Below, piece by piece: positions 8,314-16,383 of a stretch of DNA of 64,000 bases. Origin of the DNA: Chitinophagaceae bacterium (GTDB lineage: Bacteria; Bacteroidota; Bacteroidia; Chitinophagales; Chitinophagaceae); contig JABFRU010000058.1 in the NCBI GenBank assembly GCA_013140985.1, forward strand, positions 1 to 64,000. Direction: 5' to 3'. The stretch's first letter is position 1; each line of letters begins with the position of its first letter. The notes under the pieces are model-generated. The model saw nothing but the letters and a program-made list of their open reading frames with translations. It was not told the origin of the DNA and searched no databases. A program made the translations under genes and the position numbers.

Positions 8314-10125
8314 ATGGATATAAGAAATATAGCGATCATAGCCCACGTTGACCATGGTAAGACCACCCTGGTTGATAAAATATTACATACGACCAAGGTT
8401 TTCCGGGATAACCAGGAAACCGGTGAGTTGATCATGGACAGCAATGACCTCGAAAGGGAAAGAGGCATTACCATTTTTAGTAAGAATGCCGCCGTGGTTT
8501 ACAAGGATATTAAGATCAATGTAATTGATACACCCGGTCACGCCGATTTTGGTGGTGAAGTGGAAAGGGTATTGAAAATGGCCGATGGGGTGCTTTTGTT
8601 GGTGGATGCGTTTGAAGGTCCGATGCCGCAAACAAGATTCGTTTTGCAAAAAGCATTGCACCTGAATTTAAAACCGATCGTTGTTATCAATAAAGTTGAT
8701 AAACCTAACTGCCGTCCGGATGAAGTCCATGATGCCGTATTCGAATTGTTCTTTAATCTCGATGCATCCGAAGAGCAGCTGGATTTTCCGACATTTTATG
8801 GTTCCGGAAAAAATGGCTGGTTCAATGATTCACTGGAGCAGATCGATAATATCAACCCGCTGCTCGACGGTATTGTAAAATATGTACCGCCACCAAAGAT
8901 AAATGAAGGGCCTGTGCAAATGCAGATCACTTCATTGGACTATTCGTCTTTCCTCGGAAGAATTGCAGTAGGTAAAGTGAGCCGCGGCGTTTTGAAAGAG
9001 AACCAACAGGTTGTTTTGATGCAGGCTGACGGTACTATCCGGAAAACAAAAGTGAAAGAGCTATATGTGTTTGAAGGAATGGGAAAGAAAAAAGTAAGTG
9101 AGGTTGTGGCCGGAGACCTTTGCGCTGTTGTCGGTATTGAAGATTTTAATATTGGCGATACTATTGCAGATGCAGAGAATCCTGAAGCATTGCCGATCAT
9201 CAGTGTGGATGAACCGACGATGAGTATGCTGTTCAGCATTAACAACTCTCCTTTCTTTGGTAAAGATGGAAAGTTTGTTACATCAAGACATCTCCGTGAC
9301 AGGCTGATGAAAGAAACAGAAAAGAACCTGGCACTGAAAGTAGAAGATACCGATAGTGGAGATAGTTTCAATGTATATGGCCGTGGTATCCTTCATTTAG
9401 GAATATTGGTCGAGACCATGCGCCGGGAAGGATATGAATTGACAGTGGGCCAGCCGCAGGTATTGGTAAAAACAGTTAATGGCGTTAAATGCGAACCTTA
9501 TGAGAATTTGGTTGTAGATGTTCCGCAGGAATATGCCAGCAAGGTGATCGACCTGGTAACAAGAAGAAAAGGTGAAATGCATATCATGGAAACAAAAGGA
9601 GAGATGCAGCACCTTGAATTTGAGATACCATCAAGAGGATTGATCGGTCTTCGTTCACAAATGCTTACGAATACGGCAGGTGAAGCAGTAATGGCTCACC
9701 GTTTTATCGAATACAAACCATGGAAAGGAAATATACCCGGAAGAAATAACGGCGTATTGCTTTCAAAACTCCAGGATAAAACAACTGGTTATTCCATTGA
9801 TAAACTACAGGACAGGGGAACATTCTTTGTTGATCCGGGAGAAGAAGTATATGCAGGGCAGATCATTGCGGAGAATATCAAACCGGGCGACCTGGTAGTG
9901 AATGCAACAGAAGGGAAGAAGCTGACCAACCACCGTGCCAGCGGAAGTGATGATGCTACCAAGATCGCACCCAAAACTTTGATGACACTGGAAGAATGTA
10001 TGGAGTATATCCAGCAGGATGAGTGTATTGAAGTAACGCCGAATTTCATTCGTATGCGTAAAGTGATACTGAACGAGGACGAAAGAAAGAAAGTGCAGAA
10101 GAAGATGGAAGCAGAAGCAGTTTAA
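8314..10125 (+). CDS. typA: Translational GTPase TypA/BipA
   Basis: Ribosome-associated GTPase of the EF-G/LepA class, linked to ribosome assembly and stress adaptation. The 603-residue protein has G1 AHVDHGKTTL (about 10-19), the switch I RGITIFSK, G3 DTPGHADFGGE, G4 NKVDK, then domains II, III and V and the BipA-specific C-terminal domain with MTLEECMEYIQQDE. Full family length. A recognisable promoter lies about 130 bp upstream, and the intervening leader is occupied by an inverted repeat. Single-gene unit; a separate promoter precedes the next gene. Confidence 0.97.
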   Translation: MDIRNIAIIAHVDHGKTTLVDKILHTTKVFRDNQETGELIMDSNDLERERGITIFSKNAAVVYKDIKINVIDTPGHADFGGEVERVLKMADGVLLLVDAFEGPMPQTRFVLQKALHLNLKPIVVINKVDKPNCRPDEVHDAVFELFFNLDASEEQLDFPTFYGSGKNGWFNDSLEQIDNINPLLDGIVKYVPPPKINEGPVQMQITSLDYSSFLGRIAVGKVSRGVLKENQQVVLMQADGTIRKTKVKELYVFEGMGKKKVSEVVAGDLCAVVGIEDFNIGDTIADAENPEALPIISVDEPTMSMLFSINNSPFFGKDGKFVTSRHLRDRLMKETEKNLALKVEDTDSGDSFNVYGRGILHLGILVETMRREGYELTVGQPQVLVKTVNGVKCEPYENLVVDVPQEYASKVIDLVTRRKGEMHIMETKGEMQHLEFEIPSRGLIGLRSQMLTNTAGEAVMAHRFIEYKPWKGNIPGRNNGVLLSKLQDKTTGYSIDKLQDRGTFFVDPGEEVYAGQIIAENIKPGDLVVNATEGKKLTNHRASGSDDATKIAPKTLMTLEECMEYIQQDECIEVTPNFIRMRKVILNEDERKKVQKKMEAEAV

Positions 10126-10127
10126 AG

Positions 10128-10219
10128 AAGGTCCGAAAGGCAGAAAAGACCGGAAGTCCGGAAGACAGGAACAACATTCGTTTCGTCTTCCGGACTTTCT
10201 GACTTCCGGACTTTCCGAC
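10128..10219. repeat. Arm-repetitive inverted repeat between typA and the glycosyltransferases
   Basis: The left arm (10128-10165) contains GGTCCGAAAGGC, GACCGGAAG and TCCGGAAGAC. The right arm (10185-10219) contains GTCTTCCGGAC, TTTCTGAC, TTCCGGAC and TTTCCGAC. The same short word recurs within each arm. The right arm ends 1 bp before the next -7 box. Confidence 0.75.
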
Positions 10220-10220
10220 T

Positions 10221-10228
10221 TACATTTG
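10221..10228 (+). promoter_or_regulatory. -7 box TACATTTG for the GT operon
   Basis: An exact match to TAnnTTTG, 5 nt before the ATG of the GT25 gene and 1 bp after the inverted repeat. It predicts a leaderless operon transcript. Confidence 0.6.
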
Positions 10229-10233
10229 TTACA

Positions 10234-11022
10234 ATGCCTGATCTTAAAAATATCAACGCAGTATTTCAAGAGTATTTCGATAAGGTACTGGTGCTGACCG
10301 TTCCCCGTTTTAAAGAACGGCAGGAAAAAGTAAAGCAGCGGCTCAACGGTATTTCATTTGATTTTTTTTATGGCGTTGACAAAAATGATCTGACCGAAGA
10401 ATTGATCCGCAACGATTATCATTACGATAAAAAGAATTCATTAGCTGTTCGTCAGTATTACCCGCCATTGAATAACGGGGAGATAGCCTGCGCATTGTCG
10501 CATCGAAATATTTACCAGGTGATGATAGATAACAACTGGAAACATGTGTTGATATTTGAAGATGATGTGGTGCCGGATGAGAATAATATTTCAATGTTGC
10601 CGGAGACATTAAAAGAATTGCCAGCCGATTGGGAATTGTTTTATCTCGGCTACCTTAAGAATGAAAAGATCAGCTTTGGTAATAAACTAAAAAATACCTG
10701 GTATAAAATAATGGCGTTATTCGGGGCAAGCAATATATCAATACGAATGCTGAACAACAGGCTGCCTCAGCATTTCAGCCCACATTTATTCAAGGCAGGT
10801 TTTCATGATTGCACACATGCTTATGCAGTGAGTTTATCAGCTGCAAAGAAATTGGTGGCAGCGCAAACACCGGTGATACAGAGAGCTGATAATCTTTTAT
10901 CAGTATTGGTACTGAAAGGAGGATTGAATGCATTTGCCAGCCAATCGTTTTTATTTAACCAGGAAGTGTTTACTGATCTCAGTGATCAATCCTATATCAG
11001 GGAAAAATGGGGGAAACTATGA
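10234..11022 (+). CDS. Glycosyltransferase family 25 protein
   Basis: GT25 enzymes add sugars to lipooligosaccharide or LPS core. The 262-residue protein has the family N-terminus (KVLVLTVPRFKERQEKV), the GEIACALSHRNIYQ motif (about 87-100) and the metal-binding FEDDVVP (about 109-115). A C-terminal DNLLSVL motif fits the family. First gene of a three-gene glycosyltransferase operon; its TGA overlaps the next ATG in an ATGA junction. The substrate cannot be read from the sequence; a surface glycan is inferred from the neighbours. Confidence 0.88.
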   Translation: MPDLKNINAVFQEYFDKVLVLTVPRFKERQEKVKQRLNGISFDFFYGVDKNDLTEELIRNDYHYDKKNSLAVRQYYPPLNNGEIACALSHRNIYQVMIDNNWKHVLIFEDDVVPDENNISMLPETLKELPADWELFYLGYLKNEKISFGNKLKNTWYKIMALFGASNISIRMLNNRLPQHFSPHLFKAGFHDCTHAYAVSLSAAKKLVAAQTPVIQRADNLLSVLVLKGGLNAFASQSFLFNQEVFTDLSDQSYIREKWGKL

Positions 11023-11846
11023 TCCCGAATATTCTACACTTTGTTTTCGGTATGGCTCCCGATTTCGGAGGCAAGCCTTTTTCATTGTGTCATTACCTGT
11101 CGGTAAGATCAGCAGTCGAATTGAATAATCCCGGGAAAGCATTATTTCACTATCAATATGAACCAACAGGTGAATGGTGGGAGAAGGTAAAACCATTTCT
11201 TACATTGAATAAAGTGGTAGCGCCGGATTCTTTCATGGGTCAGCCATTGTATCATGTAGCACATAAAGCAGATGTAATAAGATTACAAATGCTGAAAGAA
11301 ATGGGAGGTATATATATGGATCTTGATACCATCAGCATAAAACCATTGACATCGTTATTGAATAATTCATTTGCTATCGGGCAGGAATTAAAACCAAAAT
11401 GGGTTCCTAAGAACTGGCGGCAACGATTCAAGTATCAACTTGGCTTTATAAAAGATGTTTCGGGTTCTACGGGTTTATGCAATGCAGTGTTGTTGTCGGA
11501 GCAAAACAGTGAGTTTGTCAATCGCTGGCTGAATGAATACAAAACATTCCGTTCAAAAGGAAGAGATAAATACTGGAATGAACATTCTGTGTTGGTTCCG
11601 GAAAGATTGGCAGCTGCCCATCCCGAAACGATCACACAATTAAGTCCTTATGCTTTTCATTATCCATTGTATGATAAAGCCGGGTTGAGATCCATGTTTG
11701 AGGAGGCAACAGAATTTCCTGAAGCTTATCTTCATCATTTGTGGGAATCGTTTTCATGGGACAGTTATTTGTCAAAACTAACAGGTGAAGGAATAAAGAA
11801 TATTGATACGACCTATAATTTGATCGCCAGAAAATATTTATCATGA
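11019..11846 (+). CDS. GT32-type glycosyltransferase with DXD motif
   Basis: Predicted retaining sugar transferase of the GT32/TcdA-TcdB-like 'glycosyltransferase sugar-binding DXD' class. The start is ATG at 11019 (MIPNILHFVFG), overlapping the previous stop as ATGA; an ATG four codons upstream adds nothing conserved. The DXD motif lies in HKADVIRLQML...GGIYMDLDTI at about residues 84-107. About 275 residues, normal for the family. Its TGA again overlaps the next start, which implies translational coupling across the operon. Confidence 0.85.
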   Translation: MIPNILHFVFGMAPDFGGKPFSLCHYLSVRSAVELNNPGKALFHYQYEPTGEWWEKVKPFLTLNKVVAPDSFMGQPLYHVAHKADVIRLQMLKEMGGIYMDLDTISIKPLTSLLNNSFAIGQELKPKWVPKNWRQRFKYQLGFIKDVSGSTGLCNAVLLSEQNSEFVNRWLNEYKTFRSKGRDKYWNEHSVLVPERLAAAHPETITQLSPYAFHYPLYDKAGLRSMFEEATEFPEAYLHHLWESFSWDSYLSKLTGEGIKNIDTTYNLIARKYLS

Positions 11847-12982
11847 AGATCGGATTTGCAGCAAGATTTAGCCCACTCGATAAACGGTCATGGTCCGGCA
11901 CCACTCATTATACTTACCAGCAGATCAAAAAGAATTATGAAGTAGAGATCTTCAATTACAAGTGGACATGGAGGGTAAGAGAATGGCTTACGATGCAAAA
12001 AAGCCTGAACAGAAAGTTATTTAAAAAACATACGGTTGTTGAATTTTTAAAGAACTACGCAAAATTTTTCAGCAAGCAATTAGAAAATGATCTGAAGAGA
12101 AGGCCGGTCGATGTATTATTTGTTTCTGCTTCCTCACAAATGATCGCTTACCTGGAAACAGCTATCCCGGTCATTTACATGACAGATGCCACTTTCCGGC
12201 AATTGCAGGGCTATTATTCTTATTTCAGCAATCTTCCCGCCTATAATCTCCGGCAAGGAATAGAGTTGGATAGGAAAGCATTTTTGAAAACAGCGCATTG
12301 TATGCTGGCCTCGGAATGGTGCAAAAATTCTGCTGTGAATGATTATGGTGTCGATCCCAATAAAATTTCTGTGATCCCCTGCGGCGCTAACCTTGATGCG
12401 ATACCACAGCTAAGCGATCTGAATTTAAATGCACCGGGGCAATGCCGTCTTTTATTTTTAGGAGTAGAATGGGACAGGAAAGGCGGTGATATTGCATTGG
12501 AAACATTTCGTTTGCTGAAAGAAAAAGGAATAAACCCTCATTTACATATCATTGGCTGTGTACCGCCTCATGATCTTTCTGCTGAATCAGCAATCACTGT
12601 TATTCCTTTTTTAGATAAGAATGACCCAGCACAGTTTCAGCAATTGCAGCAGATATTTTTTCAAACAGATATTCTTTTATTGCCGACAAGAGCTGAATGT
12701 GCCGGCGTCGTTTTCAGCGAGTCGTCGGCTTATGGCATTCCATCTATCACAACCAATACCGGTGGCGTATCAACTTATGTAAAGGATGGCATCAATGGAT
12801 TTGCTCTTCCTGTTGAGGCTAATGCTGATGCTTATGCAAATAAGATCGGACAACTTGTTTCGGATCAACAGGCTATACAAAACTTAAAACTTTCCAGCAG
12901 AAAGCATTACGAAGAAAAATTGAACTGGGACCTTTGGGGTCAGCAATTTGCAGCAATTGCAGAACAATTGGTCAGGCACTAA
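11843..12982 (+). CDS. Glycosyltransferase family 4 protein
   Basis: GT-B fold hexosyl transferase. The 379-residue protein has an N-terminal acceptor domain and a C-terminal nucleotide-sugar domain with LFLGVEWDRKGGDIALE (about 209-225), HIIGCVPP and the E-x7-E-like motif around PTRAECAGVVFSES (about 284-297), followed by TNTGGVSTYV. This pattern is typical of GT4. It begins with an ATGA overlap on the previous gene and closes the operon. Likely to act on the same surface glycan as its two neighbours (inference). Confidence 0.9.
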   Translation: MKIGFAARFSPLDKRSWSGTTHYTYQQIKKNYEVEIFNYKWTWRVREWLTMQKSLNRKLFKKHTVVEFLKNYAKFFSKQLENDLKRRPVDVLFVSASSQMIAYLETAIPVIYMTDATFRQLQGYYSYFSNLPAYNLRQGIELDRKAFLKTAHCMLASEWCKNSAVNDYGVDPNKISVIPCGANLDAIPQLSDLNLNAPGQCRLLFLGVEWDRKGGDIALETFRLLKEKGINPHLHIIGCVPPHDLSAESAITVIPFLDKNDPAQFQQLQQIFFQTDILLLPTRAECAGVVFSESSAYGIPSITTNTGGVSTYVKDGINGFALPVEANADAYANKIGQLVSDQQAIQNLKLSSRKHYEEKLNWDLWGQQFAAIAEQLVRH

Positions 12983-12994
12983 GTGTTATCTTTG
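12968..12994 (+). promoter_or_regulatory. Promoter TTG-N16-TATCTTTG
   Basis: TTG (12968-12970) and TATCTTTG (12987-12994) straddle the stop codon of the GT4 gene. ATG follows 16 nt later, with AAGAAGA just before it. The small membrane protein thus has its own promoter inside the end of the upstream gene. Confidence 0.5.
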
Positions 12995-13010
12995 CCAAAA
13001 TTCAAGAAGA

Positions 13011-13229
13011 ATGAAGCGGTGGGCACTGACTTTTTTATTCCTTATTTCTCATTCCTTATTCCTTATTTGCTCTGCACAATGTTCCATCTGTACCAAAACG
13101 GCACAACAGCTCGGTGAAAAACCCGCCAAGGGAATGAACACCGGCATTATTTACCTCGCCTTTGCACCTTTTGCTATTGTCGGTTTTGTAGCGTATCGCT
13201 GGTGGAAGAATAACCACAGCAATTCATAA
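13011..13229 (+). CDS. Small exported membrane protein with CxxC
   Basis: A 72-residue product starting at ATG 13011, behind AAGAAGA. It has a hydrophobic signal-like segment (about 4-21), a Cys pair in AQCSICTKTAQQ, a conserved-looking GMNTGIIYL stretch, a second transmembrane helix, then a basic tail RWWKNNHSNS. I recall similar small Cys-containing proteins in other Bacteroidota but no function. The Cys pair just after the signal cleavage region could bind metal or form a disulphide on the periplasmic side; this is inference. Confidence 0.7.
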   Translation: MKRWALTFLFLISHSLFLICSAQCSICTKTAQQLGEKPAKGMNTGIIYLAFAPFAIVGFVAYRWWKNNHSNS

Positions 13230-13259
13230 TCTTTGACGCAATAAAGTTTACGTTGCTAT

Positions 13260-13325
13260 AGCTCCGCAGGAGTTTTATATTAGTAGAAAAATCGTATAAA
13301 ATATTCTCATAGCTCCAGCGGGGCT
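13260..13325. repeat. Pair of triloop hairpins between convergent genes
   Basis: AGCTCC-GCA-GGAGTT (13260-13274) and AGCTCC-AGC-GGGGCT (13311-13325) share the 5' half-stem AGCTCC and have 3-nt loops. They sit between the convergent small membrane protein and the GT2 gene, so they may be terminators or REP-like elements. Confidence 0.45.
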
Positions 13326-13348
13326 GCGAAAGGATCAATAAGAAAAAA

Positions 13349-14296
13349 TCACAGCAATCCTTTTTTGGCCATGCGCCTTGCATGTTTGAAATGCGAGAAA
13401 AACACAAACGGTTTTTTCTTGTAATGAAAAATAAGCTTACGATGTTTCATTATATAGTTGAACATCGGCCGGGAAAATGTTGAACCGTCCATTTCTTTCA
13501 ACAACGATGCATATTGAAGTAATGACTCCTTTTCTTTTTCTTTTGCGACAGGACGGGTAAAGAATGTTTCCAGAAAATGAACGGACTGTTGACGCAATTG
13601 CTGCTCTCTTTCTTCTTTGTCTTTGATCGAAGTAAGAGTGCGGGAACTATTGCTATCATGCACCCTGTGCCATGTCAGTGTTTGCGGAATACAACCGATA
13701 ATACCGGTGCTGGCCGCATGCATACTGATCCACCAGTCGTAAAAAATATCATCGGGAAAAGGAGTACAACTATTCAGCAATTCTTTTTTGAACATACAGG
13801 CATGTCCATGCACCGGGCTGTTGAAAACCAATTTATGAGTATCCTCAATATCACTGTAATAAATGTTGGGAGCTGCTTTTCTCGTTGAAAGATCATCGCC
13901 CCAAAAATCTCCTGACAAAGAATAAATAAATGACGAACTGGTCGGCCATTCCCTCATCATTATTTCTATCTTGTTCACTTCCCAACTATCATCCTGGTCA
14001 GAAGGAGCTATATAATTGCCTTGTGCTAAACTAAATGCCCTTTCAAAATTTTTATTGTAACCAAGATTTTTTTCATTGATGAAATATTTCACCCGGTTGT
14101 CTTTCTTTCGATACTCCTCCAATATTGAAACGGTATTATCATTTGAGGTGTCATCAACAACTACCAGTTCGATATTTTGCCAGGTTTGAGAAAGAATAGA
14201 GTCAATTTGCTGGCACAAATATTTTTCACCATTAAAAGTGCACATTACTACCGAGACAAGCGGTGAATTGTTTATTTGTTCATTGCTTACAGGCAT
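13349..14296 (-). CDS. Glycosyltransferase family 2 protein
   Basis: Inverting GT-A transferase. The 315-residue protein opens with LVSVVMCTFNGEKYL (about 13-27), has the nucleotide-binding VVVDDTSNDNT and a DXD-type SDQDDSW (about 98-104), then a HGHACMFKK region. It overlaps the start-proximal GT17 gene by 10 bp (14287-14296), so the two are translationally coupled with GT17 first. Likely to add a sugar to a surface polysaccharide. Confidence 0.88.
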   Translation of the reverse strand: MPVSNEQINNSPLVSVVMCTFNGEKYLCQQIDSILSQTWQNIELVVVDDTSNDNTVSILEEYRKKDNRVKYFINEKNLGYNKNFERAFSLAQGNYIAPSDQDDSWEVNKIEIMMREWPTSSSFIYSLSGDFWGDDLSTRKAAPNIYYSDIEDTHKLVFNSPVHGHACMFKKELLNSCTPFPDDIFYDWWISMHAASTGIIGCIPQTLTWHRVHDSNSSRTLTSIKDKEEREQQLRQQSVHFLETFFTRPVAKEKEKESLLQYASLLKEMDGSTFSRPMFNYIMKHRKLIFHYKKKPFVFFSHFKHARRMAKKGLL

Positions 14297-15162
14297 CTGT
14301 TGAATAAATTCTTGATACCAAAATACAGCTTATCCCAGAGATTGTCTTTGACTTTCAAATGAAGCAACTGGGGATATTGCAGCATGGCCTTCCGGAGAAA
14401 AGCCGGGTAATAATAAGTTGAAACAAATTTGTAATGGATCCCCGGTCTTTTAAAAATATCTTTTCCCTGTTCCATTGCTTCCATGATATTTTTATCATCC
14501 AGGAATTCTTCTTTATTGAATTCAGTGTGGGCAAATGAACGGATCTTCTGTTTGATCTTTTCTAATCCACCCAAATAAGAAAAATGCCAGCCGGCTTTTT
14601 TTATCACTGGCAGATCGTTTCGTTTATCTCTTAATTCCTGTGGCGTTGTGGCTTTGAATTGTTTTCCCGTTGAGGCGATTGTTCCGTTCCACCATCTTTC
14701 ATTCCCGATATTCTGGCAGTTCAGAAAATAATAGTGGAACAATAGGGACAAGGCAAGGGGACTTTCTCCCGGCTTTATTTTTTTGAGCAGGGAGGGATCG
14801 GGTATCTCATCAAGATCACTTACAAGCACAAGATCATCATCTGCAATAAGCGATACAGCTTCTTTCAAGGCATTGCGTTGACCATTCTCTAATTTCCAGG
14901 CGGAGCTTTGCGGATTGTAGGAAGTTTCGGTAGTAAAGACCAAACCTTCTGCGCTTTGATTCACCCGCAGGTAAATGATCTTTGGCAACCAGCGATCAAA
15001 TCTTTTTTTATTTGCTGAAAAATAAAATGGCTTGGGTTGGCCGGAATGAGTAATATTCGATTCGGCTATTACAAAATGATCCACATGACTGTCCAGTAAT
15101 TTCAACCGGAATTCAAGCAGATCCAGCTCATTGAAAAAAGTAAAACAGTCGATTATTTTCAT
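14287..15162 (-). CDS. Glycosyltransferase family 17 protein
   Basis: Related to the beta-1,4-N-acetylglucosaminyltransferase (MGAT3-like) family GT17, rare outside eukaryotes but found in some bacterial surface-glycan loci. Seen: the N-terminal IIDCFTFFNELDLLEFRL, HFVIAESNITHSG, LVLVSDLDEIPD (about 111-122, the acidic metal site) and GWHFSYLGG (about 190-198). 291 residues. Upstream partner of the GT2 gene in a two-gene operon. The sugar transferred is unknown. Confidence 0.85.
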   Translation of the reverse strand: MKIIDCFTFFNELDLLEFRLKLLDSHVDHFVIAESNITHSGQPKPFYFSANKKRFDRWLPKIIYLRVNQSAEGLVFTTETSYNPQSSAWKLENGQRNALKEAVSLIADDDLVLVSDLDEIPDPSLLKKIKPGESPLALSLLFHYYFLNCQNIGNERWWNGTIASTGKQFKATTPQELRDKRNDLPVIKKAGWHFSYLGGLEKIKQKIRSFAHTEFNKEEFLDDKNIMEAMEQGKDIFKRPGIHYKFVSTYYYPAFLRKAMLQYPQLLHLKVKDNLWDKLYFGIKNLFNRCL

Positions 15163-15254
15163 GCTGCTGCAATGTCGCTAAATAATCAAATTTAACCAGT
15201 AAATTTTTTAGACCAGGACAATAAAGTTGAGGGAAACCGGGTTAATGAAATGAT

Positions 15255-16307
15255 ATGAGAAAACTCCTTTCGCCAATACTGCTGCTTTTATGCTGTAAAG
15301 GAGGCGCCTGCATTTGTGTTAACTACCTGACGATTGACTCAGCTGCCAAACTATCCAATTTTATCGCACATGTAAAGGTGGTCGAAAAAATAAAACTCAG
15401 CAGGGAAGACAGTATTGGCTACGGCGGGTATTCCTGGTCTAAAAAATTGCGGTTTGAGATCATTGAATTGTTCAAAGGAGATACTTCTTCTCTTACAATA
15501 ATTGATAATGGAGAATTCACTTCGTGCAATATTGGTATCTGGCCCGGAGGTGAATACATTCTTTTTGGATATGCTTTTAACGAGAAGTATTCTATTGTCG
15601 ATTTTTGTTTCAAGTGGTTTATATTAAGAGACAGTAAAGGGCAAAGAAATTGGAACTATGAGCATGGCCTTTATGGATTAAAAGAATTAAGAAAAATATT
15701 TAACCATGAAGCGCCTGTTATACCAGATGGGGTCAAAACAACTTTTTATCCTAATGGGAATATCGAGTCTGTTGAAGAATATCTTGACGGAAGGTTGAAT
15801 AATAATCAAAAAATTTATTTTGCAAACGGCCAGTTGAGATATGACCGAAACTACAAGATTGGAAGTTGGGATGGGATCTCGAAAGATTATGCTGAATCCG
15901 GTCAGCTTTTAGAAGAAGGGTTATACAGATCGGGTAAAGAGATTAGAACAACCCAATGGTATGACACTTCCAGAAACTACTTTTCGTCTACGTTGGAGAA
16001 ATATTGGATCAGTGATATTGTTGTCAAAAGACAAGAATTTTATATAAGCGAAAAGGATAGTGTTTATTGTTACAAAGAATACTCGCCGAAGAAAAATTTA
16101 ATAGAAGAAGCTATCATCTATAACAAGGAGAAAGACGATTGTTATGTGAAATATCGCTACCACGAAAATGGCCGGTTAAATTATCAAATCGAGTATTATC
16201 GCAAGACAAAAAAAGAATATTATAAGCAGTGGAATAAAAGAGGGAAGCCTGAAATGGACAGGATATATATTGATGGAAAGCTTACACCTTCTACACCGAC
16301 CATGTAA
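15255..16307 (+). CDS. Secreted protein with NTR/TIMP-like N-terminus and MORN-type repeats
   Basis: A 350-residue protein with a signal peptide (about 1-19). The mature end is close to a Cys-x-Cys (CIC), followed by FIAHVKVVEKI and a later Cys pair, which resembles the tissue-inhibitor/netrin (NTR, OB-fold) arrangement. From about residue 160 come degenerate repeats with FYPNGNIESVEEYLDG, YFANGQLRYDRNYK, YAESGQLLEEGLY and YHENGRLNYQIEY, the MORN-variant pattern of YwqK-type proteins. Exported or surface protein; role unknown. No obvious operon partner. Confidence 0.7.
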   Translation: MRKLLSPILLLLCCKGGACICVNYLTIDSAAKLSNFIAHVKVVEKIKLSREDSIGYGGYSWSKKLRFEIIELFKGDTSSLTIIDNGEFTSCNIGIWPGGEYILFGYAFNEKYSIVDFCFKWFILRDSKGQRNWNYEHGLYGLKELRKIFNHEAPVIPDGVKTTFYPNGNIESVEEYLDGRLNNNQKIYFANGQLRYDRNYKIGSWDGISKDYAESGQLLEEGLYRSGKEIRTTQWYDTSRNYFSSTLEKYWISDIVVKRQEFYISEKDSVYCYKEYSPKKNLIEEAIIYNKEKDDCYVKYRYHENGRLNYQIEYYRKTKKEYYKQWNKRGKPEMDRIYIDGKLTPSTPTM

Positions 16308-16383
16308 TTTTCTCAAAGCTACAAAGCGGGTCAACCTGTAACTCGAACGATTTACTTAACTTGGAAGTACAAAATTTTCCTGC

